Below are positions 10,793 through 20,215 of a stretch of DNA of 64,000 nt, piece after piece. The notes under the pieces were generated by a model, which saw nothing but the letters and a program-made list of their open reading frames with translations, did no database searches and had not been told where the DNA came from. Numbering within the stretch: the first letter of the stretch is position 1; every line of letters begins with the position of its first letter. The position numbers were made by a program, and so were the translations under genes. The DNA is from Prorocentrum cordatum (Eukaryota; Sar; Dinophyceae; Prorocentrales; Prorocentraceae): contig CAUYUJ010018463.1 in the NCBI GenBank assembly GCA_963575745.1, forward strand, positions 10,001-74,000, given 5' to 3'.

Positions 10793-13700
10793 CAATCTGC
10801 ACTCGTGTGCAGGAGGGCGGCCAGAGTCGACCACTTCTGATACCTCTTCCTAGAGGAATTAGCCATTCTCCTCAGCGAGTCTTTCTCATTACCTGGGAAT
10901 GAGCGCGCGCCCGTCATGATGACTTGCGCTCCGTCTTTCATGTACCTCGTGATGTCATCCTGGGAGAGCGTCATCTTGATCCAGTTGGTCAGCTTGTGGA
11001 GGTATGCTAGGTCGCTCTGGACGGCGGTACTTTTACCCGTAGCACCTACGGCCACGGTGCACTGCCAACAGACGTCACAAATGGCACCATCACCTGTAAC
11101 AATCCCAAGGGATAAGTTTCGACCGCAATTCCGACATCGCGCGATATCATGCAGGATCGTTTCTGGGGCTCCCTCCGTCGTGAGGTGCTCACCTGATCCC
11201 CAGCGAGTATCCTGACCACGAGCAAGACTGCGGCCGATCTGATCCATGGCTTCGCGGTTGATCTCGGCATTCGGTCGGGAAGCGATTGATCTACTCAATC
11301 CCTCGATCTCGATCCTAGACAATCTTTCCCCTGGCAGTCCTATGTACTCTGTCGTGTCGTTGTCCGCATCCTCAGTATTACCATGGCATACGTTTTCAGT
11401 ACGGAGACGCCGAGCCTTCTTCTGCAAGGCGGACTCGTTGTCGCCCTCCTCGCGGTTGACTCCGTTCTGCTCGGCTATGATCCGTACCATGGTTTCTTGA
11501 TCAGGAGCTGCGGATGCAACGCTGCCTGGGTCCTGGGGAATATCCTGCTCCGCGCCTGGGTCACGTGGCGCGGCAGGTGTTTCCATCAGCTCCGTCCATA
11601 CGGGGAAGTCTGGATTGTCGAATGTGTTGATGCAATGTGTAAACAGATCACGCAACGTTTGGAGTGCGGGATGTTTCTGATGAATAACATCTTTTGTGAA
11701 GTCACGGAGCTCCGCAATACTGTCCATCAATATGTTTTGATACACTTTGGAGATCCATTGAAATACGCCTGCAGTCGACTCCTCAATGGTCTCTGGGTCC
11801 AGGTAGTGCACCAATGTTTTGAAAAAGCGGTCTGCACTGCAAATTGGTAAGTCACGTGCCCATTTGTGGGTATGATCATAATTCAAGTCGTGTTTCTCTG
11901 CATTCCATGCTTTGGATCCGAATTGAATCTCAAAACGTAAGTGCGATTGTGTTTTATCAACCACAATTCTGTCCGCGCCAGTGTGCACCTCAATGATTTG
12001 TTGCACCTTTATCATAGGTGAATCCACCAACAACTCCGACGTCCAGCGGTATATGCGGCGGCCATATGACTGTTTAATCCACTTTGAACCCTCCTCTGGG
12101 TCGTAGTCGGGGTGGCTGAGGAAGTCTTCTGGCGGGTCAATAACGTTGTCGAGTATGCTCGCATCAACGTGCTCATCTGCGTGGATCTCTGCTGATAGAT
12201 CTGATATCATATTGTCATTTGCCGCTTTTTCCTCGGCGGTGAGCGGTATGTTTGGTATATCCACGATAACGGTAACCAAAGGTTCATCAGATGGGCCTGC
12301 AGTTTGTTGAGGTCCATCGTCCGCAGGAGCGGTATCTTCGGCAGGTGTGGCCGCCAGCTCTTCGGGATCGGGTGTCCGAGGAGCGGGCCGTCTGGTCGGT
12401 GTACGTGGAATGCGTGGCCTATAAATGCTCGGCATACCAAGATATGGCAGACTGCCATCTGTTTTGTGCTGGAGTATTGTGTCACGGCATGAGGATGGTC
12501 CTTCCAGCACAGTATTCATATATGTCGGGTCAATGGCATATTCTTCGATACGAATTGGTAATGCAAAGACAACGCCTTTGAGAGGCATGCTTTTGTCATT
12601 GTACCATATGTTTACCCATCGTAAACCGTAGTTGAGAATAGGTATCTGTACCGCGAAGAACTTGTCAAAGACTCCGAAATGAATGATTGGGCCATATATG
12701 CGGCCCTTATTCACGGGGACCTTGGTATTGTGATTGCCCTTGGGGTAGTGATTGTCATAATGATAACATTTGATAGATCCCCAATTCTTAATGATAATGA
12801 AGTCCCCCATGCGAACATCATTAAATGCAGGCCGACGATCCCAATCTTTTTGTGTAATATTTGATGTAATAGGTCGAAGAGCCTCTCGGCAGTATGACAG
12901 GGCAATTAACCATTCTTTATCATCTGCTTTGTGATTGGTGTCCGCAATCATAGCACGGACCCTTTGTTCATCCAAGGCATCGGCCCCAGATATGCGGCTA
13001 GCAGGGGTTGCCCCCAGCTGAGCCGAAGGTGTTGATGCTGACGTTGTCCTTGGCTGCTCCATGTCCTGATCCGTGTCAGCAGGTGTAATCCCAGGAGGGT
13101 CGTCGATGAACTCTCCAGGAAGATAGGCGCAAATTTCGTACTTGCTCAATGGCGGTCTCGCGGCCAATGGCGGGTGGTCCCATGTGGGGCCGTCCGGCCA
13201 TATCTGCTGGCCGTGCATGTGGCGTGGTTGGAGGCGGCGAATTGCAATAACGGCCGCAGCTGGAACCACGTCCTCTGTCATGATAGCGCCTTGAGCGCCC
13301 AGCCAAAATCTGCAACCAGCTTTTGTGGCGATCTCCATGTTGATCACTAGCTCGACCTCGTTCTTGTAGTGATTGAACTTATATGACTCTACTGAGGTGT
13401 GGGGATTATTCTGGACATTGTCTAAATATGTGCAGGAACTGAAGAATGCCTCCGTGCGCTGTGATGGTTTATGATGCTTGTCTCTCTGAGAAGATGGATC
13501 GACGTAGCCTGGAATGATCCCTGTCTTCAAGATGTTGCGCCAAGCACGGAGTGCTGTGCCGTGGTGGAGGTATTTCACGCCTGTCCATTGTAGGCTCTCC
13601 CAGCCCATATTCCATGGTTTGGAAAGCGGGTTAACGCAACTGTGACCTCCAACACATCGAATGGCAATGACGCTGTTCCAATCGAAACAGCTGGGATCAC

Positions 13701-14757
13701 CTCCCTCGGGGATTGGTTTGGCGTATATCTCGATTCTGTTTTTCTGCGGATCAATATGTTTCTGGAACGCACGAATGATGAAGATCGGGTAATAATCGTT
13801 CCAATCGGGATACCCATCTTTTTCACCATCTTTCTTGAAGTGCGACACGGCCGCGTCCATGGACGGTCCGTTGTGGTTATTGCGATCTTTGAATTTCCAT
13901 TGAACCATTTCCTGAAAGGATTTCCAATTACTTGGAATCTTCCATTCACGATCTGGTGTCTTCGTCCAAATGTTGATACGTATATCGTGAACTTGATTGA
14001 TATGGAACTTTTTGTCGTGAATCTCGTGGCGTAACATGGTCGTGATATCTTTGCTCATGTATTTGGCTGCTCCCAGCCATTCATCATCAAGTAACTCGGG
14101 ACCATAACGTACGTCGTCGTAATTTGGTAACGATATCCACTTCCATTCTGGAAAGCAACCAGACTGTGCAATATCAGGCGCGTGAGCAATCACACAATCA
14201 TCGTGTAACAGTTGCTCGTACCAGTCATTGTTTTGCAGGCAGGCGAATCCATTGATTGCGGATGTACCCCGCAATACTGGACATACGTACGGATGGTCGT
14301 CCTTGATGCCCGCTTGCAGCTTCCACTCTCGAATAGTGCATGCGTTATCGAACATCCCGACCTGGCTGATGTCCTCATACATGGAACGCTCGCAGCTGTC
14401 CTGCCATGATAATAAATTCATCTCAGTGCCGTCGTCAGGGATCGGTACCGCCTCAGCTTTTGGGAGCTGATCTGCTGGCTGCTGGTCTGCTGTTGGTCCA
14501 GGAGTTGATGACTTTGGCACGGCTATCGATTGCGGGCCAGGTTGCAGTGGCTCAGGCAATGGGCCTGGTGGGGCTGGCTGTTCCGCATCAGCCGCCGCAC
14601 GCCACACGGACGTCGGAACATCAGGATCAGATCCCAATGCCACGCGATCTAGTGCATTCTGTCTGAAGAATGTTTTGCATGCTATGATGGTCCGCTCGTT
14701 CTCGGCGGCAGGGCCGATACAGTGAGATGTCAACCTGTTGTTTTCCGCAGTGAGTCG
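10792..14757 (-). CDS. Copia tail ORF with Tpt1/KptA-like domain, about 1313 codons
   Basis: The frame is contiguous with the RNase H frame and separated from it only by a TAA (14758-14760). It has no ATG for about the first 105 codons, so readthrough fits better than independent initiation. Residues about 355-500 resemble Tpt1/KptA RNA 2'-phosphotransferase: R-x3-GHS (RCVGGHS, near residue 360), LHHGTALRAW (near 390), and GAIMTED (near 483) after a predicted strand ELVINMEI. In that family these motifs bind NAD+ and remove the 2'-phosphate left by tRNA ligation. The usual internal HVH motif looks degraded to FFSS, so activity is uncertain. Near residue 1200 a CRNC...CDVC pair suggests a zinc ribbon. 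The rest is unrecognised. Confidence 0.7.
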   Translation of the reverse strand, partial: RLTAENNRLTSHCIGPAAENERTIIACKTFFRQNALDRVALGSDPDVPTSVWRAAADAEQPAPPGPLPEPLQPGPQSIAVPKSSTPGPTADQQPADQLPKAEAVPIPDDGTEMNLLSWQDSCERSMYEDISQVGMFDNACTIREWKLQAGIKDDHPYVCPVLRGTSAINGFACLQNNDWYEQLLHDDCVIAHAPDIAQSGCFPEWKWISLPNYDDVRYGPELLDDEWLGAAKYMSKDITTMLRHEIHDKKFHINQVHDIRINIWTKTPDREWKIPSNWKSFQEMVQWKFKDRNNHNGPSMDAAVSHFKKDGEKDGYPDWNDYYPIFIIRAFQKHIDPQKNRIEIYAKPIPEGGDPSCFDWNSVIAIRCVGGHSCVNPLSKPWNMGWESLQWTGVKYLHHGTALRAWRNILKTGIIPGYVDPSSQRDKHHKPSQRTEAFFSSCTYLDNVQNNPHTSVESYKFNHYKNEVELVINMEIATKAGCRFWLGAQGAIMTEDVVPAAAVIAIRRLQPRHMHGQQIWPDGPTWDHPPLAARPPLSKYEICAYLPGEFIDDPPGITPADTDQDMEQPRTTSASTPSAQLGATPASRISGADALDEQRVRAMIADTNHKADDKEWLIALSYCREALRPITSNITQKDWDRRPAFNDVRMGDFIIIKNWGSIKCYHYDNHYPKGNHNTKVPVNKGRIYGPIIHFGVFDKFFAVQIPILNYGLRWVNIWYNDKSMPLKGVVFALPIRIEEYAIDPTYMNTVLEGPSSCRDTILQHKTDGSLPYLGMPSIYRPRIPRTPTRRPAPRTPDPEELAATPAEDTAPADDGPQQTAGPSDEPLVTVIVDIPNIPLTAEEKAANDNMISDLSAEIHADEHVDASILDNVIDPPEDFLSHPDYDPEEGSKWIKQSYGRRIYRWTSELLVDSPMIKVQQIIEVHTGADRIVVDKTQSHLRFEIQFGSKAWNAEKHDLNYDHTHKWARDLPICSADRFFKTLVHYLDPETIEESTAGVFQWISKVYQNILMDSIAELRDFTKDVIHQKHPALQTLRDLFTHCINTFDNPDFPVWTELMETPAAPRDPGAEQDIPQDPGSVASAAPDQETMVRIIAEQNGVNREEGDNESALQKKARRLRTENVCHGNTEDADNDTTEYIGLPGERLSRIEIEGLSRSIASRPNAEINREAMDQIGRSLARGQDTRWGSGEHLTTEGAPETILHDIARCRNCGRNLSLGIVTGDGAICDVCWQCTVAVGATGKSTAVQSDLAYLHKLTNWIKMTLSQDDITRYMKDGAQVIMTGARSFPGNEKDSLRRMANSSRKRYQKWSTLAALLHTSAD

Positions 14758-17700
14758 TTATTTGGTCGCGTTATCATCTCCATCCAAGTCGGTAATCTGT
14801 TGTAGAAACTGCTCGAACACAACCCAAGTAACTGCATGTGCATCTTCAACCGTTTTAATGATCTTGGGGTGGAGGAGCTCTTGTTTCTCGACTGAATCCC
14901 AAGATGCCCAAGCCCCAGGGTAGTCGTTGATCAACAGTAAGAGGTACTGGAATAAGTCGTCGTATGCTAGACCAAATGGATCATTTTCAGGGATAGCCTT
15001 GTTTGGCTCACGAGGATCATGTGCTGGTGTCCGTATCGGCATTCCAGGAATGGGTTCCGTTGTGTCGCCTGCGTCAGCAGGCAGTGATGCCGGCAGCGTA
15101 CCATCGGCACATGATGCCATCCACGCACAATGAGCCATTTCGCTTGCCGTCTGTGTCATCAGCGTCGTGAGGCTGAGATCTCTGTTCCATTCGTTTGTCA
15201 TCTTTTCTCTGAAGTCGAGAGCAGCCATGATCTCTTTGGCCTGTGTGTAGGCCTGCTCATCCGTGACAGGAATCAGTAATGGCGCCCTGAATGGGTATGG
15301 TTGAGAGGGCAGTGACTGAATCAAAGCGCAGAAGTTACGATAGCATACTGCGTCGCAGAACTGTGTCGTAAACATCGCCATGTTATGATTGTTCTGTTTT
15401 GCATGCCAAGCCTGCGGGGTAATCCTATCGTACGCTTCAACCCAGTGATCTGATGGAAGAACAGTAATACCACGATTTTGCATAATCCTGATCAGGTCGT
15501 TCGTGTGGTAATCAAAGTTCGGGTGTACGCCCCACTGTGCTGCTTTGCCAGGACCCATGACTGTGGGACAGCGGAAGTACTGCATCACATCGATAAAACG
15601 TGATACGCCCACTTGTACGTGTACTGGCATGAGCGTCGGGACGCCACCCTCGCATTCCATTTTCTGGAGCTCATATACGTCAGTAGGTGCACGATTTTGA
15701 TGTCGACGCATGTCCACGGTGTTCTGTCCGTGGTCGGCACATGCAATGTCATTCGCGCTCCATACCACCATGGCATTGACGCCCCTGCAATAATGTCTTT
15801 GTTTCACATATGCAGGAAAATCATTGGCCCAGTAGCTCCAGATAGTCTCGTTTAACTCGCGCCACTTTTTGATGGTGGCATTGTCGCTGTGTAACATGAG
15901 GCCTCTGGCATCGCGGATCATCTTGACCATGTTGCGCTGCTCGAGGGTGCACTCAAACTGGTTGTTGAGAACAGCTGTGGCACGGGTTTGTTGTGTATCG
16001 AAACGCTGGTTACGCAGCTCCTCCATACCATAGCGGGTGTCTCCACCAGCCTCTGGCAATCGAACGCAATCTTGGCCTATCGACGCGTCGTTCTGTCTAA
16101 ACCATTCTTTATAATTGCCAAAGGAGAATGCCCACATCATGATGTCGTCGCGGATCATGGTCGACAAATGCTCGAGGGTAGCGCCGCCCATGTATTCCGC
16201 GCGATTGAGGCACGGCATAAATAGCGGTACAAGGGCAACGTTTGATGCCTTGGCGAGATCTTCTCGCTTCTGTGCATTGTTGAGCTCGTCGATGCCGTAA
16301 GTTGGGTACTTCTTGTGTTTTGCACGTTTGGCCCCTCTCTTGGGCTGCATAATCCACGTTGAATCAGTGTACAAGTTGGCCCATTTGTATGCGTGCCCTG
16401 ATGGACCAAATGCATGATGCAAGAGTAGTCCCAAGTCTTCTTGTACGAGGGAACACCACCCATTATCTGAAATAAGAATAGAAACCAAACGACCACCACA
16501 GAAAGCGCTGCACTTTGCTTGATCCAGCTCGAGTGGGACAATATCAGGACCAGGGGTAAGACCAGGGTCGATTTGGTCGGCGGCTTCGCCAAAGAAGTCG
16601 TTGCCCTCGTTGTATGGTTGCCAACGATAGGTACTTGTCATATCCCCGTCATGATCTGATATTGCCACCCAGCCTTCTGGATGATCGGATGGTGTTGCCA
16701 CCGTCTTGGAGTATGATCCGATACCTCCGAAGCCTCCGCGCGCCGTCAGCCATGTGGCGAGCTTGCGGCGAAATTTGCTCGTCTGGTTAAGGTCGGAAAA
16801 TGCTCTCATGTTGGTGACCAAAATATCCTCAACAATGTGGCCGATGTGTCCAGATGTATCTGATGTCCTGGCTACGCCAGGTGGGCGCGTAGGTAACTTG
16901 GCCGTTGTACGATCAAGTTTAGGAGCATAGCATGGAACTATCAATCCATTGCTGTATACGTCGGATGGTGCACAAAGACCATGTGAATAGTAGATTTGTG
17001 TATCCTGAACGCTGTCCTCGGCATACTGTCCCAGCACTGCACTGCCAATCTTGGACCAATCATTGTGAATCATCATCCACTCCGTTTTCAATATCATCGT
17101 CGTAAAGTTCTCTGGTGGGCACTTGCGGTGCGTTCCTGGGAACACCGCGTTCAAATGATCATGCAGACCACGAACACTGTCTTGTACAGACGGATTACGA
17201 TTGAAGAGACTGGAAAGCATACACATAGCCCGCATGAATGACAGCCACGGTGTAGCCGTAAACGTGCTGTAGTCATAGTTGGCGTCGCCGCCGACTGATC
17301 CACTCTTGTCATTGATCCAACTCTTGACGTCGGCGGACGCAGAGCGGGTAATTTCTCGAATAGTGGATTCGTCGGGTACGCGGAGATCAAACTCTCCACT
17401 GCGATCAGCACGTCGTTGATGTATGTATATGTAACCATCATCAGGATCACGAGGACGGCCAGTTCGAGCGTGGTACGTGAAGCCCACGCGGTCGTCGTCC
17501 TTGGCGTTCGAGTCGTACTCAACGTCGTAGCCGATGGGCCAGCCGATGAGGTTCGGCGGCTGTGCCTGATCCATCTCGTGGATGGGGGTATCGGGACTAG
17601 AACCGATCTCGCTTATTTTCGCCTCGCACGTGGCGAACAAGATGCCTGTAAGCTTTGTAGCTCGAGTCGTAAAATTGCCGCGGCATGAACGTATAAGTAA

Positions 17701-19335
17701 TGTCCTAAATCTCTCTGCATCCTGTGGAGGCGAGGTAGGATGGCAGGGATGTCTACCGTGCGGGGAACGTGCGCGTGAACGAGGTGTGCGCGACGCAATA
17801 GCTGCGGCCGGTACACCAATGTGGTACATGCATGCGCATATTCCCTCGTGATTGGCTTGCCCCACACATCGAAATCCACATTCTGATCCTACTTCGCCCC
17901 ATCTTTCTTTTTCTGTAAGTAATATTTTGCATACTTCCGGGCATCCATCCAGTTTTGGAGGTTCCGCAACATGGGGCGAACCATCGGGCCTCCGAGGCCC
18001 TCGCAGTGGTTCCCAGGGTTTCTTTGGAGGACACTGTATCAGGGCAGCGGGAAAGATGAGCGAGTGTTGCAAAAGATCCCTCCAGAGGTCTGCTTTCTTC
18101 GTCTCGAAATGTTTGGTCATCATATCTGCGATCTGCTCCTTTGTACCTACGTATTTGAGCTCGATATGTTCGAGTTGGCATGCCTCGCATATCCAATTCA
18201 GGTTGATACGATGAGTACGAAGAAGATGACGAAGTGCTGGCGCACGTCCTTTTTGGACAATTTTGATCACGGCCTGGTCATCCTCGAGGACGATAAGACG
18301 CACTTTGGGAGAACTAATCTCTTGAGCCGTTTCTGGATCCACGTGCAATACTGTACCCTCATGGGATATTGTACGTCTCTTTGGAGGCGTAGGTAATTCC
18401 GTATTTAGCGGTAGTTGCCCACGGCTAGGAGAAGATCCCCGTGCGGGGGGCGCCTTGCGAGGCGATGGCTTACGCTTCTTTTTGGCTGCCAACGTCGAAC
18501 ACATTGCCGGGTCGGCGTGTCGATGGCAGCTCAGGCATGCATTCTTCTCTTTGCATGTTTTGGCAACTCCCACCACGGCTTCCCAGAATGAGAGTAGTGG
18601 TAATCCTTCCAGTCGTAGTGCTGAGTCAAGAGCAACGATCTCGGATTCAGTAAATGAATGTGACACAACCGTTTGTTTCTTGCATACAGCGTTGACCGGA
18701 AAGAACGCATTGGGTCCAACAAGCGCGGCGAAAACGCCGGTAGTGGATTTGGATGATGTAATGCAATCGGCGAACGAGGCGTCAGTGAAGAGCATGATGG
18801 ATAACTTGTCTGACGAATCACCTATCCATCCATGTAAACAATGTGCGCGCGTCGTTTTGATGTAGCATATCAACCGATGTAGACGTTTATCGCACGTGGT
18901 ATTCCATTTGGTAAGTTCTCTGGCCATCATACATACTGGATGTAGAAGATCGAAACGACAGCAACGTGCCAGGTAGAGGATCTTCATCAGTACACTCGCC
19001 GCGTCCTGGCCAAGGATGCCCTCGTCGGAATAATCGGAATCAGTGAAGGAGGTGTCCTCAATGCCAGGAGTTTCGGCGTTAGGTGGGTCATCGTATGTGA
19101 CTGGTATGGGATCTGTCGTAATAGATGTCGTGTCGACCGATTTTGCTGGGCTGGATGATCGTGGTCGTGCATTGAGCACACTAGTAGGTCTGGCGACCGA
19201 CCCGGAGGATGCGGGCGATTTGGATCGCGAAGTCCTCGGCGAGTCGGATCGTTTCCGACGCGACCCTGGTCCCTGGGCGCGCTTGGAGGCGCATTCCAGG
19301 TATCGCTCAATGCACTCACTGATCGGTAAAACCAA
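14758..19335 (-). CDS. Copia RNase H plus about 1,100-residue accessory region
   Basis: The frame joins the RT after a one-base shift near 19320-19335; upstream of that it is out of frame. The first part is the copia-type RNase H: LFTDASFAD (near 18790) supplies the first Asp, and SHSFTESEIVALD (near 18650) supplies the Glu region. The family's typical end follows, ADMMTKHFETKKADLWRDLL. A basic insert of about 90 residues, rich in Ser, Pro and Lys, lies between these parts. After residue 525 or so of this reading the frame continues for about 1,100 codons with no stop and no family I recognise. It contains a Cys cluster (CGFRCVGQANHEGICACMYH) and many Trp, Asn and Asp residues. It ends at a TAA in the same frame as the next ORF. 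Confidence 0.75.
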   Translation of the reverse strand: MVLPISECIERYLECASKRAQGPGSRRKRSDSPRTSRSKSPASSGSVARPTSVLNARPRSSSPAKSVDTTSITTDPIPVTYDDPPNAETPGIEDTSFTDSDYSDEGILGQDAASVLMKILYLARCCRFDLLHPVCMMARELTKWNTTCDKRLHRLICYIKTTRAHCLHGWIGDSSDKLSIMLFTDASFADCITSSKSTTGVFAALVGPNAFFPVNAVCKKQTVVSHSFTESEIVALDSALRLEGLPLLSFWEAVVGVAKTCKEKNACLSCHRHADPAMCSTLAAKKKRKPSPRKAPPARGSSPSRGQLPLNTELPTPPKRRTISHEGTVLHVDPETAQEISSPKVRLIVLEDDQAVIKIVQKGRAPALRHLLRTHRINLNWICEACQLEHIELKYVGTKEQIADMMTKHFETKKADLWRDLLQHSLIFPAALIQCPPKKPWEPLRGPRRPDGSPHVAEPPKLDGCPEVCKILLTEKERWGEVGSECGFRCVGQANHEGICACMYHIGVPAAAIASRTPRSRARSPHGRHPCHPTSPPQDAERFRTLLIRSCRGNFTTRATKLTGILFATCEAKISEIGSSPDTPIHEMDQAQPPNLIGWPIGYDVEYDSNAKDDDRVGFTYHARTGRPRDPDDGYIYIHQRRADRSGEFDLRVPDESTIREITRSASADVKSWINDKSGSVGGDANYDYSTFTATPWLSFMRAMCMLSSLFNRNPSVQDSVRGLHDHLNAVFPGTHRKCPPENFTTMILKTEWMMIHNDWSKIGSAVLGQYAEDSVQDTQIYYSHGLCAPSDVYSNGLIVPCYAPKLDRTTAKLPTRPPGVARTSDTSGHIGHIVEDILVTNMRAFSDLNQTSKFRRKLATWLTARGGFGGIGSYSKTVATPSDHPEGWVAISDHDGDMTSTYRWQPYNEGNDFFGEAADQIDPGLTPGPDIVPLELDQAKCSAFCGGRLVSILISDNGWCSLVQEDLGLLLHHAFGPSGHAYKWANLYTDSTWIMQPKRGAKRAKHKKYPTYGIDELNNAQKREDLAKASNVALVPLFMPCLNRAEYMGGATLEHLSTMIRDDIMMWAFSFGNYKEWFRQNDASIGQDCVRLPEAGGDTRYGMEELRNQRFDTQQTRATAVLNNQFECTLEQRNMVKMIRDARGLMLHSDNATIKKWRELNETIWSYWANDFPAYVKQRHYCRGVNAMVVWSANDIACADHGQNTVDMRRHQNRAPTDVYELQKMECEGGVPTLMPVHVQVGVSRFIDVMQYFRCPTVMGPGKAAQWGVHPNFDYHTNDLIRIMQNRGITVLPSDHWVEAYDRITPQAWHAKQNNHNMAMFTTQFCDAVCYRNFCALIQSLPSQPYPFRAPLLIPVTDEQAYTQAKEIMAALDFREKMTNEWNRDLSLTTLMTQTASEMAHCAWMASCADGTLPASLPADAGDTTEPIPGMPIRTPAHDPREPNKAIPENDPFGLAYDDLFQYLLLLINDYPGAWASWDSVEKQELLHPKIIKTVEDAHAVTWVVFEQFLQQITDLDGDDNATK

Positions 19336-20215
19336 GCATATCATGTCGAATTCCACGAACCTGTTTGGCCGTAATGTAATCTTTCTCATTGTGTATGGGC
19401 AACATAGGGCGTATGGTAGACATTCTTTTGTCGAAGATAGTCTGCGGTACATCATATGCTTGTTGTCCACAACCAAGATATGGTGAGTATGGAGTAGGTG
19501 GATCCAAGTCAATACCGCTTTTGCGGATATAATCCCAGCCAGCCTGAAGATTGTGAGCTGGGCCGGCGAATTTAAAGTCGTCCACATATACTGAAAGTAC
19601 CAGTCCCAGTTTGTTGTGTCTCCATACACATTCCCATCCTGAAATAGGATCGAAACCAACGCTTTCTAAGCATTTACGGCATTTTCGTTCCCAAAAGACA
19701 CCTGCGAGAGGGTGTCCGTATAGTGCCAATCGTAATCGGCACACTGGATTCTTGCATTTTGACCATGATGTCGGTTGTCGCCATTTAGGTATGGTAATCC
19801 AAGTATCAACTGGATCGATTCGTCCGTCGCCGTATAATAATGCCTGTGTGTAGGCTCCAGGTGCATCACTTTGTTCTCCCGCATATTGTGGCAATAATGC
19901 AGTAGCATCGCAAAGTTTGGAAGCCTCAATATGCGAAGCACTGGAAGCGGCGTCGGCGAATATTGCGGCCAAGCCAGTTTCATCTTTGCCTGTATTGCCT
20001 TGAACCACCACTCTGCCCTTGAATTTACGTAGATCAGGTGGAAGTTCCTCGTGTTTGACTGAAGATAGCTCCAAGATATTGAAGAAATGAACTTTCGTCC
20101 CAGTGCGGATAGCTTGTGACTCAATATCAGCTTTTTCTGCAACAGTCTCCAACATCCACGTTTGTTTGTTTTCCAATCTCTCGTATTCTTTTCGTAGGGC
20201 TTCTTGTGCACGTGG
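19316..20215 (-). CDS. Copia reverse transcriptase (RVT_2), frame-broken
   Basis: This is the copia-type RT core. A palm motif SDAPGAYTQALL lies near 19850 and the catalytic YVDDF at about 19579-19590. LRLALYGHPLAGVFWE lies between them, as in RVT_2. The frame is the same as that of the integrase ORF upstream and is cut from it by a single TAA at 20216-20218. The sequence after that stop (AQEALRKEYERL) reads like the usual start of the RT domain. The frame ends at a TGA near 19316, where the RNase H frame takes over after a one-base shift. No ATG start is needed if this is polyprotein sequence. Confidence 0.85.
   Translation of the reverse strand, partial: PRAQEALRKEYERLENKQTWMLETVAEKADIESQAIRTGTKVHFFNILELSSVKHEELPPDLRKFKGRVVVQGNTGKDETGLAAIFADAASSASHIEASKLCDATALLPQYAGEQSDAPGAYTQALLYGDGRIDPVDTWITIPKWRQPTSWSKCKNPVCRLRLALYGHPLAGVFWERKCRKCLESVGFDPISGWECVWRHNKLGLVLSVYVDDFKFAGPAHNLQAGWDYIRKSGIDLDPPTPYSPYLGCGQQAYDVPQTIFDKRMSTIRPMLPIHNEKDYITAKQVRGIRHDMLGFTDQ

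Noticed and set aside
14758-18100. SGNH-hydrolase similarity in the accessory region (VVWSANDI)
   Set aside because: Only one of the four expected blocks is present; too weak to call.
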